From contig NC_090245.1 of assembly GCF_037325665.1 (NCBI RefSeq), positions 108,608,004 to 108,672,003 on the forward strand: a DNA stretch of 64,000 nt, read 5' to 3'. Source of the stretch: Littorina saxatilis. Its lineage: Eukaryota > Mollusca > Gastropoda > Littorinimorpha > Littorinidae. Every line of letters starts with the position of its first letter. Position 1 is the stretch's first letter. The notes under the pieces were generated by a model. That model was not told the DNA's origin. It ran no database searches and saw nothing but the letters and a program-made list of their open reading frames with translations. The translations under genes and the position numbers were made by a program. This document shows positions 37,833-47,770 of this stretch, in pieces.

Positions 37833-39195
37833 TAGTCACGACCGATCAGAGTTAATCAGTGTTAGGCTCATCTCAAGACATGGACTTTGTCACGACCCAT
37901 CCGAGTTCATCAGTGTTAAGCTCACCACAAGATAATGACTTTGTCATGACCCATCCGAGTTCATCGGTGTTAAGCTCACCACAAGATAATGACTTTGTCG
38001 CACGACCCATCAGAGTTCATCGGTGTTAAGCTCACCACAAGATAATGACTTTGTCACGACCCATCAGAGTTCATCGGTGTTAAGCTCACCAAGAGGTAAT
38101 GACTTTGTCACGACCCATCCGAGTTCATTGGTTTTAGGCTCATCTCAAGACATGGACTTTGCCACGATCGATCAGAGTTCATTGGTGTTAAGCTCATCTC
38201 AAGACATGGACTTTGCCACGACATATCAGAGTTCATTGAGGGCGGGGATGTAGCTCAATCGGTAGCGCGAAGTGCGCACGAAAAAGATCCTGTAATCCAT
38301 GTCAGAGTTCGGTGGGTTATAGAAACACGAAAATACCCAGCATGCTTCCTCCGAAAAACGGCGTATGGCTGCCTAAATGGCGGGGTAAAAAACGGTCATA
38401 CACGTAAAATTCCACTCGTGCAAAAAACACGAGTGTAACGTGGGAGTTTGAGCCCACGAACGCAGAAGAAGAAGAGTTCATTGGTTTTAGGCTCATCTCA
38501 AGACATGAACTTTGCCACGACATATCAGAGTTCATTGGTTTTAGGCACATCTCAAGACATGGACTTTGCCACGATCGATCAGAGTTCATTGGTTTTAGGC
38601 TCATCTCAAAACATGGACTTTGTTACGACATATCAGAGTTTATTGGTTTTAGGCTCATCTCAAGACATGGACTTTGTCACGACATATCAGAGTTCATTGG
38701 TTTTAGGCTCATCTCAAAACATGGACTTTGTCACGACATATCAGAGTTCATTGGTTTTAGGCTCATCTCAAGACATGGACTTTGCCACGATCGATCAGAG
38801 TTCATTGGTTTTAGGCTCATCTCAAGACATGGACTTTGTCACGACATATCAGAGTTCATTGGTTTTAGGCTCATCTCAAGACATGGACTTTGTCACGACA
38901 TATCAGAGTTCATTGGTTTTAGGCTCATCTCAAGACATGGACTTTGCCACGATCGATCAGAGTTCATTGGTTTTAAGCCCATCACATTGGTTTTAAGCTG
39001 ATCACAAGACAACGACTTCGTCCAAATCGCCCAGAGGTCATTGGTGTAAAACTCACGACAAGACAAAGACTTTGTCACAATAGACCAGAGGTCATTGGTG
39101 TAAAACTCACGACAAGACAAAGACTTTGTCACAATCGCCCAGAGGTCATTGGTGTAACACTCACGACAAGACAAAGACTTTGTCACAATAGACGA
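37833..39195. repeat. 54-bp minisatellite, split by a SINE
   Basis: About 20 copies of a 54-bp unit (agagttcattggttttaggc, ctcatctcaagacatggact) with more diverged copies at both edges. The period is divisible by three, which explains the open frames. A SINE interrupts it at 38239-38472. Confidence 0.9.
38239..38472 (+). mobile_element. tRNA-derived SINE inserted in the minisatellite
   Basis: Flanked by an 11-bp target duplication, agagttcattg (38228-38238 and 38473-38483). The head gggatgtagctcaatcggta is a tRNA-type A-box region. The body has cggcgtatggctgcctaaat, and the 3' end is a GAA repeat. It shares its body with 2283-2505 (minus) and 27226-27295. The array unit at the insertion site gives the pre-insertion sequence, so the boundaries are secure. 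Confidence 0.85.
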
Positions 39196-39216
39196 ATTCC
39201 GAAAATAACTCCGTGG

Positions 39217-39384
39217 GGTTTGTATGGGTTGTGGAAGAGTGAATACCCTTGATTTTTACTGGGACAAACATTGGAGGGGCCAATCACTAGCGAGGGGTGT
39301 GTTTGAATAACGTCGACAGGAGCGTGTGTGGATCTATTTGTCCGAGAAAAAGCAAGGGCATTCACTCTTTTACAACTCATACAA
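39217..39384. mobile_element. Compact MITE, related to the one at 27436
   Basis: Inverted ends of about 45 bp (left tttgtatgggttgtggaaga; right, reverse complemented, ttgtatgagttgtaaaagag) enclose one copy of the tcactagcgagg...gtttgaa core that is amplified at 27530-28920. Confidence 0.75.
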
Positions 39385-39802
39385 TTCCTACTGAGTGTTC
39401 AGAGGTAATTGGCGTAAGCTTCATTTTGATTGCGAATCCTCAAAGAACGGATGCGTCCAATGGCTGATGCAGCATGTTTGACAAAGCATTGTTCGCGCAC
39501 AGGGTCGGCCCGTTCCATCATTCAACTGGTAAGAATGTCAATCTTAAACCTCGTCATAGGTCTGCCTCTGATGCACATAAACCTCCCCTTTGTTTTCATC
39601 TTCTGTTTTCCCCCTCGGATCTGTGTCAGTGTGTGATAATTTTCACACAAATCTAATCCTGTCCATTTGTGCGCAATACTGCCCTGGAGTTTGGCAGACA
39701 AAACCAGGGAGTATCACAGTATAATCATTGGTGAATTTGGAGACCCTGTATTTCTGACTTAGGAGCTTAATGTCACACAGCCGCGGTTGACACTCAGCGC
39801 GA
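39385..39802. other. Non-coding stretch
   Basis: No exon seen; lies downstream of the receptor gene's 3' end. Confidence 0.4.
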
Positions 39803-40150
39803 GCCAATCACAGCACAGGATAATAATGAAGCCACCAGAACACGTCACGGCAGCATGACGTGTGGAGTGACGTCACCTGCCGGGCACGTGCCAAACACAG
39901 CACAAGATAATGACGAAGCCATTTGAAGCACGTCAAGAGAGAATGACGTATGGAGTGACGTCACTTGCCGGGCACGTGCCAATCACAGCACGGGATTAAA
40001 ACCAAGCCACCTGAAGCACGTCACGGCACAATGACGTGTGGAGTGCCGTCACATGCCGCTAGCCAATCACAGCACAGGATTAAAACCAAGCCATCTGAAG
40101 CACGTCACGGCCGAATGACGTGTAGGGTGACGTCACGTACCGGGGACGTT
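39803..40150 (-). repeat. 87-bp repeats starting at the receptor's last codons
   Basis: Four copies of about 87 bp. Read on the minus strand, the first copy begins inside the last codons of the receptor (ccccggtacgtgacgtcac, 40150-40127) and the later copies align to it (gcccggcaagtgacgtcac). Each unit carries one or two TGACGTCA-like (CRE) palindromes, and two carry CACGTG. The array therefore grew from the 3' edge of the terminal exon. Confidence 0.75.
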
Positions 40151-40863
40151 GACGTCCTTGGTCATGGGGGAGAATACGAGGAGGACAAGGGTGGATACGG
40201 AGGTGATGATGACGAAGAGCCAGAAGAAGAGCTTGTCCAGCACGCGCGCAACCTCCTGCCACTCGTTGACTGCCACGCGCTCCACCTTGGATCGCTCGTG
40301 CGCCTCCAGCACCGCGCGCAGGTAGTACAGGATCTCGCGCTCTATGCGTGCCGTGCCGCTCTGCTCCCCCCTCCCCGTCCCCCCGCCCCGACTCTCGCTC
40401 CCCCTCCCCCCACCGCCCTCCCCAAACGTGGAGTTCGCCCGGCTCCCAGCCTCGCTGAAGCGGTTGTTGGTGTTGTTGTTGTGTGACGTGTCGCTGTGAC
40501 GTGTCCACACCACCGAGTCCCCGATCAGACCGTTCAGGCCCAGGTCGATCACGTGATTACCGCGGTTGTCTCCCGTCACGTGACCCGCCTCGTGGCCCAG
40601 TCCATTCTCGGCGCAGGGGGAGGTGGGGTGTGTGTGGCGGTGGGTGCAGGAGGAGGAGAGGGAGGAGCCGCGGCAGGGGGAGGGGGTGCGTTGCGGCAGG
40701 TAGCGCAGTGACATGCACATCACACGGGCCGCAAACATGGAAAGAGTCCGCACCAAGCGAGGAGGCCGGTGCAGCAGTGCCCCCCTGTGGTGACAGTTGA
40801 GCACGAAGACCGACAGCGCCACGGACAGCGCGCTCATCGCCATGATCACAGTCAGGTAGATAC
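40133..40863 (-). CDS. nAChR terminal exon: M3, cytoplasmic loop, M4, stop
   Basis: The acceptor is gtacctacag at 40864-40873, and the exon continues the split Gly codon. It encodes M3 (IYLTVIMAMSALSVALSVFV then LNCHH), a long Ser/Gly/Arg-rich cytoplasmic loop of about 150 residues, and an amphipathic MA helix (RIEREILYYLRAVLEAHERS ... NEWQEVARVLDKLF). M4 (FWLFVIITSVSTLVLLVF) and a short tail ending in VNVPGT and TGA follow. The NEW..VA.V.D.LF motif before M4 is diagnostic for nicotinic receptors. The loop is low in complexity and probably disordered. The 87-bp repeat begins at the last codons. The GTACGT overlapping the stop could serve as a donor in principle, but the M4 position makes this the natural end. 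Confidence 0.93.
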
Positions 40864-40929
40864 CTGTAGGTACACACACGTCAAATCATCAGTTACAGAC
40901 ATGTCAGATAGTCAGACTCTGGTTGGTTG

Positions 40930-40976
40930 GTTGGTGATAACAAAAAGAGGGCGTGCCTACCTATGAGAGATTTATT
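40930..40976 (-). repeat. Degenerate copy of the M2-exon 3' edge and donor
   Basis: On the minus strand ctcataggtaggcacgccct followed by ctttttgtta matches the exon end at 41937 (ctcataggtaggcatgctct then ctttttgttg). The similarity weakens but persists about 30 bases into the exon side. It lies about 970 bases further into the same intron, separated by a SINE and a MITE. It can be explained as a tandem or segmental duplication of the exon edge. Confidence 0.5.
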
Positions 40977-41004
40977 GGAGGTTGGGTAAGGGTATGTAAG
41001 GTGT

Positions 41005-41292
41005 ACACTACATTGGGGTGTGCACGTTAAAGATCCCACGATTGACAAAAGGGTCTTTCCTGGCAAAATTGTATAGGCATAGATAAAAATGTCCACCAAA
41101 ATACCCGTGTGACTTGGAATAATAGGCCGTGAAAAGTAGGATATGCGCCGAAATGGCTGCGATCTGCTGGCCGATGTGAATGCGTGATGTAGGGCCTATT
41201 GTGTAAAAAAATTCCATCTCACACGGCATAAATAAATCCCTGCGCCTTGAATATGTGCGCGATATAAATTGCATAAAATAAAAATAAAATAA
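41005..41292 (+). mobile_element. Mollusc SINE with AAATA tail
   Basis: Contains ttaaagatcccacgattgac, gccgaaatggctgcgatctg and tgcgcgatataaattgcata, and ends in an (AAATA)n tail. I remember this body as widespread in gastropods. The tRNA head is not clear, so it may be 5'-truncated. Confidence 0.6.
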
Positions 41293-41825
41293 ACAAGAAG
41301 AGCAAACGCTCGATCGAGTCACTTTCGCAGTTCTGAATATTATATGAGGCATCAGATGGACAGGAAGAAATTGCTATTCACAACACAATGAGTCACGTTC
41401 ACATAAAATTTGAGCCCGGTCACTTTTATAGTTTCCGAGAAAAGCCCAACGTTAAGTTGTGTGTTGCCGAACAGAAAAGGCTAGTTATCTCCCTTGTTTT
41501 TCTGATAACGTTCGTAAAAGGCTACAGATGTAAATACTTTGATGTAAAGAATAATCCTACAAAGTTTCAATCACATCCGATGAACTTTGTCAAAGATATA
41601 AAATGTCTAATTTTTCCTTTGACGCTGACCTGTGACCTTGAAAAAGGTCAAAGGTCAACGAAACCATCGTTAAAGTGTAGAGGTCATTGGAGGTCACGAC
41701 TAAACAAAATATGAGCCCGATCGCTTTGATAGTTTCCGAGAAAAGTCCAACGTTAAGGTGGTGTCTACGGCCGGACAGACTAACACTGACCGATTACATA
41801 GAGTCACTTTTTCTCAAGTGACTCA
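41293..41825 (+). mobile_element. 530-bp MITE, copy 1
   Basis: Nearly identical to 44702-45243 over its whole length; the main difference is an 8-bp indel in the acggccgg region. The ends carry gagtcactt / aagtgactc as an inverted motif. Inside, a block with gatagtttccgagaaaag / tatagtttccgagaaaag occurs twice. The open frame in it is shared by both copies but has no recognisable product. Confidence 0.75.
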
Positions 41826-41829
41826 AAAA

Positions 41830-41917
41830 TAAAAAAATAAAAAAGATCCCTGCGCTTAGAACTGTACCCACGGAATACGCGCGATATAAGCCTCATGTTG
41901 ATTGATTGATTGACAAC
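41830..41917 (+). mobile_element. SINE 3' fragment with ATTG tail
   Basis: gatccctgcgctta and cgcgcgatataagc match the 3' part of the SINE at 41005-41292, but the tail is (ATTG)n. Confidence 0.55.
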
Positions 41918-41936
41918 AAAAAGAGAGCATGCCTAC

Positions 41937-42065
41937 CTATGAGCGGGATGTATTCCGAGGTGGGCGGCATGTTTTCCGCCACCAGCAGCATGAAGACAGA
42001 GAACGCCAGCAGCACGGTCAGTCCCAGCGTCACCTTCTCCCCGCTGTCAGGGGGCAGCAAAAACC
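41937..42065 (-). CDS. nAChR exon: M2 pore helix
   Basis: The acceptor is acgtgtgttgcag before 42065; the donor CTCATAG then gtaggc is at 41937/41936. It encodes [20 protein letters not shown] then [20 protein letters not shown] and LI, in phase 1 on both sides. M2 has Glu at -1', Lys 0', Thr 2', Thr 6', Leu 9', Val 13' and Glu 20', which is the cation-selective pattern seen in alpha7-type channels. The 129-bp exon is intact, with no frame disturbance. Confidence 0.95.
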
Positions 42066-42233
42066 CTGCAACACACGTCACAATATACGTCATGCGCAGC
42101 AGTGACTCACGCATTACATCACACAATGCGTCACCTACTCAACGCTGTGTAGGGTCACAAACTCGGCAACACACATTACACTGGTGAAAAGTAAACACCG
42201 CCACACAGAGGACTACATAATACTACATACAGA

Positions 42234-42460
42234 GAATGATGACGTTGAGAATGCAGAACACGACGTCACCAAAACAATTAATACTCAAAACGGTACATTA
42301 TGACGTCATCATACCTGTGAGCAAGAGGCTGGACAGCAGCATGCAGGGGATGATGACGTTGAGAAGGCAGATAGAACATGACGTCACCAAAACAAACTCA
42401 ACACGGAACATTATGACGTCATCCTACCTGTGAGCGAGAGGCTGGACAGCAGCATGCAGG
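42234..42460 (-). repeat. Two degenerate copies of the M1-exon 3' edge with donor
   Basis: Units of 114 and 113 bp (42234-42347, 42348-42460) continue the pattern set by the 3' end of the exon at 42653-42428. On the minus strand the complete copy reads ctgcatgctgctgtccagcc then tcttgctcacag and gtatgatg, against the exon's ctctcgctcacag and gtaggatg. Each unit includes the end of M1, the splice donor and about 60 bases of intron. They look like decayed tandem duplicates of the exon edge. The copy nearest the exon still has an intact donor-like site. Confidence 0.85.
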
Positions 42461-42653
42461 GAATGATGACGTTTAGCAGGTAGTAGAGCACGCGCCGCCT
42501 GATGTGCAGGTAGAACATGACGTCAGGGAAGGGCTCGGGACAACAGGGGTAGAACTTAACATTACGGATGATCTTGGTGCCCATCAACTCCCACTCGCCG
42601 TTATCCACGTAGTTAGACAGGTCGATGTCCACTGTTCTGTTCGTCACGTCCAC
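42428..42653 (-). CDS. nAChR exon: loop C and M1
   Basis: The acceptor is gtgtcttgcag before 42653 and the donor GCTCACAG then gtagga is at 42428. It encodes VDVTNRTVDIDLSNYVDNGE, then WELMGTKIIRNVKFYPCCPE, PFPDVMFYLHIRRRVLYYLL and NVIIPCMLLSSLSLT. The adjacent cysteines in YPCC mark an alpha-type agonist-binding subunit. The aromatic that is usually Tyr four to five residues after the Cys pair is Phe here (PFPD). RRR.LYYLLN.IIPC is the pre-M1/M1 signature. The exon is 226 bp in phases 0 and 1. Its 3' edge has been duplicated twice into the downstream intron. Confidence 0.95.
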
Positions 42654-42689
42654 CTGCAAGACACAACGTGTAGTGGGATGGACATCAAC

Positions 42690-43988
42690 TTGGTCAAGGC
42701 TCTACGATCATACGTTATCCACAGAATAACATGTACCTGTACAAGGCTCTACGATCATACGTTATCCACAGAATAAGATGTACCTGTACAAGGCTCTACG
42801 ATCATACGTTATCCACAGAATAAGATGTACCCGTACAAGGCTCTACGGTCATACGTTATCCACAGAATAAGATGTACCTGTACAAGACTCTACGATCATA
42901 CGTTATCCACAGAATAACATGTACCTGTACAAGACTCTACGATCATACGTTATCCACAGAATAACATGTACCTGTACAAGACTCTACGATCATACGTTAT
43001 CCACAGAATAACATGTACCTGTACAAGGCTCTACGATCATACGTTATCCACAGAATAACATGTACCTGTACAAGGCTCTACGATCATACGTTATCCACAG
43101 AATAACATGTACCTGTACAAGACTCTACGGTCATACGTTATCCACAGAATAACATGTACCTGTACAAGACTCTACGATCATACGTTATCCACAGAATAAC
43201 ATGTACCTGTACAAGGCTCTACGGTCATACGTTATCCACAGAATAACATGTACCTGTACAAGACTCTACGATCATACGTTATCCACAGAATAACATGTAC
43301 CTGTACAAGACTCTACGATCATACGTTATCCACAGAATAACATGTACCTGTACAAGACTCTACGATCATACGTTATCCACAGAATAACATGTACCTGTAC
43401 AAGACTCTACGATCATACGTTATCCACAGAATAACATGTACCTGTACAAGACTCTACGATCATACGTTATCCACAGAATAACATGTACCTGTACAAGACT
43501 CTACGATCATACGTTATCCACAGAATAACATGTACCTGTACAAGACTCTACGATCATACGTTATCCACAGAATAACATGTACCTGTACAAGACTCTACGA
43601 TCATACGTTATCCACAGAATGACATGTACCTGTACAAGACTCTACGATCATACGTTATCCACAGAATAACATGTACCTGTACAAGACTCTACGATCATAC
43701 GTTATCCACAGAATAACATGTACCTGTACAAGACTCTACGATCATACGTTATCCACAGAATAACATGTACCTGTACAAGACTCTACGATCATACGTTATC
43801 CACAGAATAACATGTACCTGTACAAGACTCTACGATCATACGTTATCCACAGAATAACATGTACCTGTACAAGACTCTACGATCATACGTTATCCACAGA
43901 TTAAGATGTACCTGTACAAGACTCTACGATCATACGTTATCCACAGAATAACATGTACCTGTACAAGTCAAGACTCTACGATCATACG
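42690..43988. repeat. 47-bp minisatellite in intron 2, about 27 copies
   Basis: Unit contains ctctacgatcatacgttatc and cacagaataacatgtacctg. Copies are nearly identical, with gact/ggct and gatc/ggtc variants. On the minus strand each unit carries gtacag followed by gtacatg, a weak donor-like motif, but the unit is not obviously derived from an exon. The array ends about 35 bases before the acceptor of the M1 exon. Confidence 0.94.
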
Positions 43989-43991
43989 TTA

Positions 43992-44280
43992 GGCAAAAAA
44001 AAAAAAAAAAAAAGGTGTGGTTACGGTAACATAGCCAAAAAATAGGGTAGGAAGGTAGGCAATCATTTTTTTTTTAAACTTTTTTTTCTAATGTGTACAA
44101 ATTAAACCTACTTGACAGGGAAATAAGTTTTGCGACTCGGGCGATTTAGCTTTCATTGCGTTTTCTGCACTCGGGTTTTTTTGTTTTTTTGTTGACAAAT
44201 GTAATAAAAAGTTATAGGGTCTGCCCCGAAAAATAGGGTAGGTCGGGTTACCGTAACCACACCTATTTTTTTTTTAGGCC
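43992..44280. mobile_element. PIF/Harbinger-type MITE in the 47-bp array
   Basis: Ends GGC(C)...AAAA...GGTGTGGTTACGGTAAC are inverted repeats. TTA lies directly outside both ends (43989-43991 and 44281-44283), and the array unit reads cgttatcc across the uninterrupted site. A 3-bp TTA/TAA duplication and GGC-starting ends are the hallmark of PIF/Harbinger elements. The element is 289 bp and non-coding. Confidence 0.75.
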
Positions 44281-44283
44281 TTA

Positions 44284-44701
44284 TCCACAGAATAACATGT
44301 ACCTGTACAAGACTGTTTTTTTTCTGAGTGGATGTAAGTGTGTAACCACACTTGATATAAGCACAGCTAGTTGTGTGCTCCCAAGTTTATCAGTCTTTTG
44401 TATTATATGCCACACTTTGTCATCTAAATAAAACCATGCTTAAACCAACGAATAAGATCGATGCTGGATAGGCCTCGGGTGACCCTCTGACCTCCCCAGA
44501 CACAAAACCTCAACAACCAACCTCAACAACCAACCTCAACAACCAACCTCAACAACCAACCTCAAAAAGGCACACAACTTGTCTTCAAAGAATAGTTAGA
44601 ATAATGAAGCAGCAACTTCGCACTTTGGTCATCACTTTGTTTGAAGCGAAGAAGAAGAAGAAGAAGAAGAAGAAGAAGAAGAGGAACAACAACAATGTAA
44701 A
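44284..44701. other. Intron stretch with small repeats
   Basis: The last partial 47-bp unit (44284-44313) is followed by unique sequence. A 13-bp repeat (ccaacctcaacaa) runs near 44512-44565 and a GAA tract near 44648-44682. Confidence 0.6.
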
Positions 44702-45243
44702 ACAAGAAGAGCAAACGCTCGATCGAGTCACTTTCGCAGTTCTGAATATTATATGAGGCATCAGATGGACAGGAAGAAATTGCTATTCACAACACAATGA
44801 GTCACGTTCACATAAAATTTGAGCCCGGTCACTTTTATAGTTTCCGAGAAAAGCCCAACGTTAAGTTGTGTGTTGCCGAACAGAAAAGGCTAGTTATCTC
44901 CCTTGTTTTTCTGATAACGTTCGTAAAAGGCTACAGATGTAAATACTTTGATGTAAAGAATAATCCTACAAAGTTTCAATCACATCCGATGAACTTTGTC
45001 AAAGATATAAAATGTCTAATTTTTCCTTTGACGCTGACCTGTGACCTTGAAAAAGGTCAAAGGTCAACGAAACCATCGTTAAAGTGTAGAGGTCATTGGA
45101 GGTCACGACTAAACAAAATATGAGCCCGATCGCTTTGATAGTTTCCGAGAAAAGTCCAACGTTAAGGTGGTGTCTACGGACGGCCGGCCGGACAGACTAA
45201 CACTGACCGATTACATAGAGTCACTTTTTCTCAAGTGACTCAA
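44702..45243 (+). mobile_element. 530-bp MITE, copy 2
   Basis: Same family and orientation as 41293-41825, with very high identity. The sequence caacaatg flanks both sides (near 44689 and 45240), a possible target duplication. Its right end lies about 50 bases from the donor of the exon at 45295. Confidence 0.75.
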
Positions 45244-45294
45244 CAATGAAGAATCCCCAGAGAGGCAGATTACCGGCAACATCCGGGCACTCAC

Positions 45295-45475
45295 CTGCAG
45301 TCCGTCGTAGGCCCATGACCCCAGCTTCAGGATGCAGATCTGGTCGTCAAACGGGAAGTACGTGATGTCCATCTTGCACGAGCTGCGCATGCGCACAATG
45401 GGCGGCCAGAAGACACTTCCGGTATGTTCCACCATGGCCAGGGATTTCATGTAGCCCTTGTTGTGGTTCTCCACG
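45295..45475 (-). CDS. nAChR exon: Cys loop and loop B
   Basis: The acceptor is gtttctaag before 45475; the donor GACTGCAG then gtgagt is at 45295. It encodes (S)VENHNKGYMKSLAMVEHTGS, then VFWPPIVRMRSSCKMDITYF, then PFDDQICILKLGSWAYDGLQ. The Cys loop has the standard 13 residues between cysteines with the FPFD core. GSWAYDG is loop B, with the conserved agonist-contacting Trp. The exon is 181 bp, phases 2 and 0. The stretch after LYN lacks the usual ADG/FD motif, which fits a diverged molluscan subunit. Confidence 0.95.
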
Positions 45476-45517
45476 CTTAGAAACACAGACAACTAGATAG
45501 AGACATAGCAAATCTAC

Positions 45518-45523
<6 letters not shown>

Positions 45524-45589
<66 letters not shown>
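45524..45589. repeat. (GA)n microsatellite
   Basis: GA dinucleotide followed by a short GGAT repeat. Confidence 0.95.
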
Positions 45590-45593
<4 letters not shown>

Positions 45594-45867
45594 TGGATGG
45601 ATGTTTTATTGTTCTAATCAATGATTTGATTTTGACAATTTTCAGACAAATGAAATTGGTGCATAAAACGAAATTACTAAGGGTGAGATACATTGGGCTT
45701 TATAAACATAGCCTACACATGCAAATAAGTGAGGCAAAATAAAGAAAGAGCCTGCCAAATGTTGGGACATAATCATGGAAACATTTCTTGGAAAGATGAT
45801 ATAACTTAAGCAAACATTGTCAGACGACACCAAGACACATACACAGATATACACGTACAGACACGGG

Positions 45868-45904
45868 CACACACACACATACACACACACACACACACAC
45901 ACAG

Positions 45905-45936
<32 letters not shown>

Positions 45937-46103
45937 TCATGTGTGGGCACACACACAGCAGATTATATACACATATGAAGCAGTCATTAAATGCATACAA
46001 CAAATGTATGAAACTAAACAGCATACACACACACACATATACACACACGGGCGCTCGCACACACGCACGCACGCACGCACACATACACACACACACACGC
46101 GCG

Positions 46104-46154
<51 letters not shown>

Positions 46155-46172
46155 ACATACATACACACACAC
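45868..46172. repeat. CA/CG-rich compound microsatellite
   Basis: Two CA blocks (45868-45930 and 46022-46172), the second with gcacgcacgc and gcgcgcac interruptions. Confidence 0.93.
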
Positions 46173-46334
46173 ACCAATTAACGCACATATTTTCCGAGAT
46201 GAAATGCATAATAAGAAGAGGTTGTAACATGCCAGGGAGTTCACGTTTACGGCACCCTCAAGTCAATCTCTTGTTACGGGGAATGCATCAATGTTTCCAG
46301 AGCATGATATATGTTCGTACAGGGAACGCGAGAA

Positions 46335-47685
46335 TCACGTGAGCGGTTCGTTTTCTGCAAGTCTTTTTTGTCGCATTCGTGAGGCCAAGAACAGGTACTT
46401 TGCAAAGGATACAAGCTGATCCTCTACCGTACAAGTGAGCAAATATCGTAAACAGTCTTCATCTGAAAAATACTGTATTCTGCCAATATATCTCTGCCTG
46501 ATGCCATCGTAAGTGGGGCAATAAAAAACAACATGGCTTTCGTCTTCAGCATTATCCGGGCAGAAAGGACAGTCACGACTGGTGTCAGAGTGAGAGTAAC
46601 GATGTCGATGGGCATTGAATGGGGAGACCCCCAGTCTAAATCTGGACAAAGCAACTTTATAAAGGCTCACATGAATCATGTCCAGGTATTCTTCGTGCCC
46701 AATACAACTTTTGAAACTGTGGTAAAATTCAAGGCGTGTACTTTCTGACAGACGTGTAAACCATTCCTGTGAAAACTGGTGCCTCATTGTCTCCTTCAGG
46801 TCTCCCAGAAACAACTTTTCATCTGCCACCCCAGCACACAACCAAACGAAACCATATCCAGACTTGCACAAAAGGTCTTTGACATGTGTGACCCAGTTTG
46901 TTTGCCCTCTGTCGTGATTGTTCAAAAGAGACAGGTAAGCCATCTTTGAGAGTCGAGAGCATGGTTGTTTTAACAGCCGAAACCAGTATTGCACACATTT
47001 TGCAGCAGCCTCAACGTAAAGTGGATATCTTCCTAGCTCGCCGTATATCGTATCGTTGGGGGTCGACGGGGGTACGTTTATAAACAACTTACAGGCAAAG
47101 AGGTGGACTTTCTCAATCTGTTTATTGTTCTGGTGGCCCCATATTTCTGCTGCATACAATAATGATGGAACGATCTGTGTATCGAACAACTTAAAGAATA
47201 CAGCGCACGAATGACACCCATTGGTTTTAAGGGCCTTGAGAATTTCAAGAGTGCCTTTCTTCGCCCTGCATACGAAGTCCTCAGTACCAATATTATAACT
47301 TAGCATTGTTGAAAAGTTTAGTCCCAGGTACTTGTATTTTCCAACAACCTCCACTTTCTCATTTCCCAAGGTCCATTTTTCCCTTGCTGACAGGTGGCCA
47401 CCTTTGCGAAAAACTACCACCTTGGTCTTTTCAGTGTTTACTTTTAGTCCTAGTCTTTGGGAGGACTCGAAGAGAAGGTTTAACTGGTTCTGTAGTCCCC
47501 ATACTGTGGAGGACAACAACGCCAGGTCATCCGCGAACAGCATTAAGAAGATTTCGATCTGGTTTGGCAGAAGCTGAATACCATGATTTCCTTTAGCCAT
47601 GACATCATTAGCTAACTCGTTTATAAAGTACGTGAATAAAATTGGACTGCAAATACAACCCTGTTTTAAGCCCTGGAGGCTGCTG

Positions 47686-47689
<4 letters not shown>
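46335..47689 (-). mobile_element. 5'-truncated LINE: reverse transcriptase C-terminal half
   Basis: On the minus strand an uninterrupted frame of about 450 codons runs from the GA tract at 47690 to a stop at 46335. It starts with GLKQGCICSPILFTYFINEL (RT motif 4) and contains FADDLALLSS (catalytic motif 5), VNTEKTKVV and YLGLNF (motifs 6-7). It ends with a Cys/His zinc-knuckle-like CPFCPDNAEDESHVVFYCP. The endonuclease and first RT motifs are missing, which is the usual 5' truncation of a non-LTR retroelement. I place it broadly among the CR1/Jockey-like clades without certainty. The frame is intact to its end, so the insertion is fairly recent. It is inserted in intron 1 of the receptor gene, in the same direction. 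Confidence 0.88.

Positions 47690-47765
<76 letters not shown>
47690..47765. repeat. (GA)n microsatellite
   Basis: GA dinucleotide exactly at the 5' truncation point of the LINE. Confidence 0.95.

Positions 47766-47770
<5 letters not shown>

Noticed and set aside
38239-38330. tRNA-like sequence as a functional tRNA gene
   Set aside because: Only the A-box region is preserved, no cloverleaf closes, and the element has SINE boundaries with target duplications. The same applies at 2440-2500 and 48430-48500.
41388-41714. 108-codon frame repeated at 44797-45123 as a duplicated gene
   Set aside because: It lies within a non-coding MITE present in two near-identical copies; the product has no domain.
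42690-43988. 47-bp array as a further exon-edge repeat
   Set aside because: It has a donor-like gtacag/gtacat motif but does not match the end of the preceding exon (gactgcag/gtgagt) or any other visible exon.
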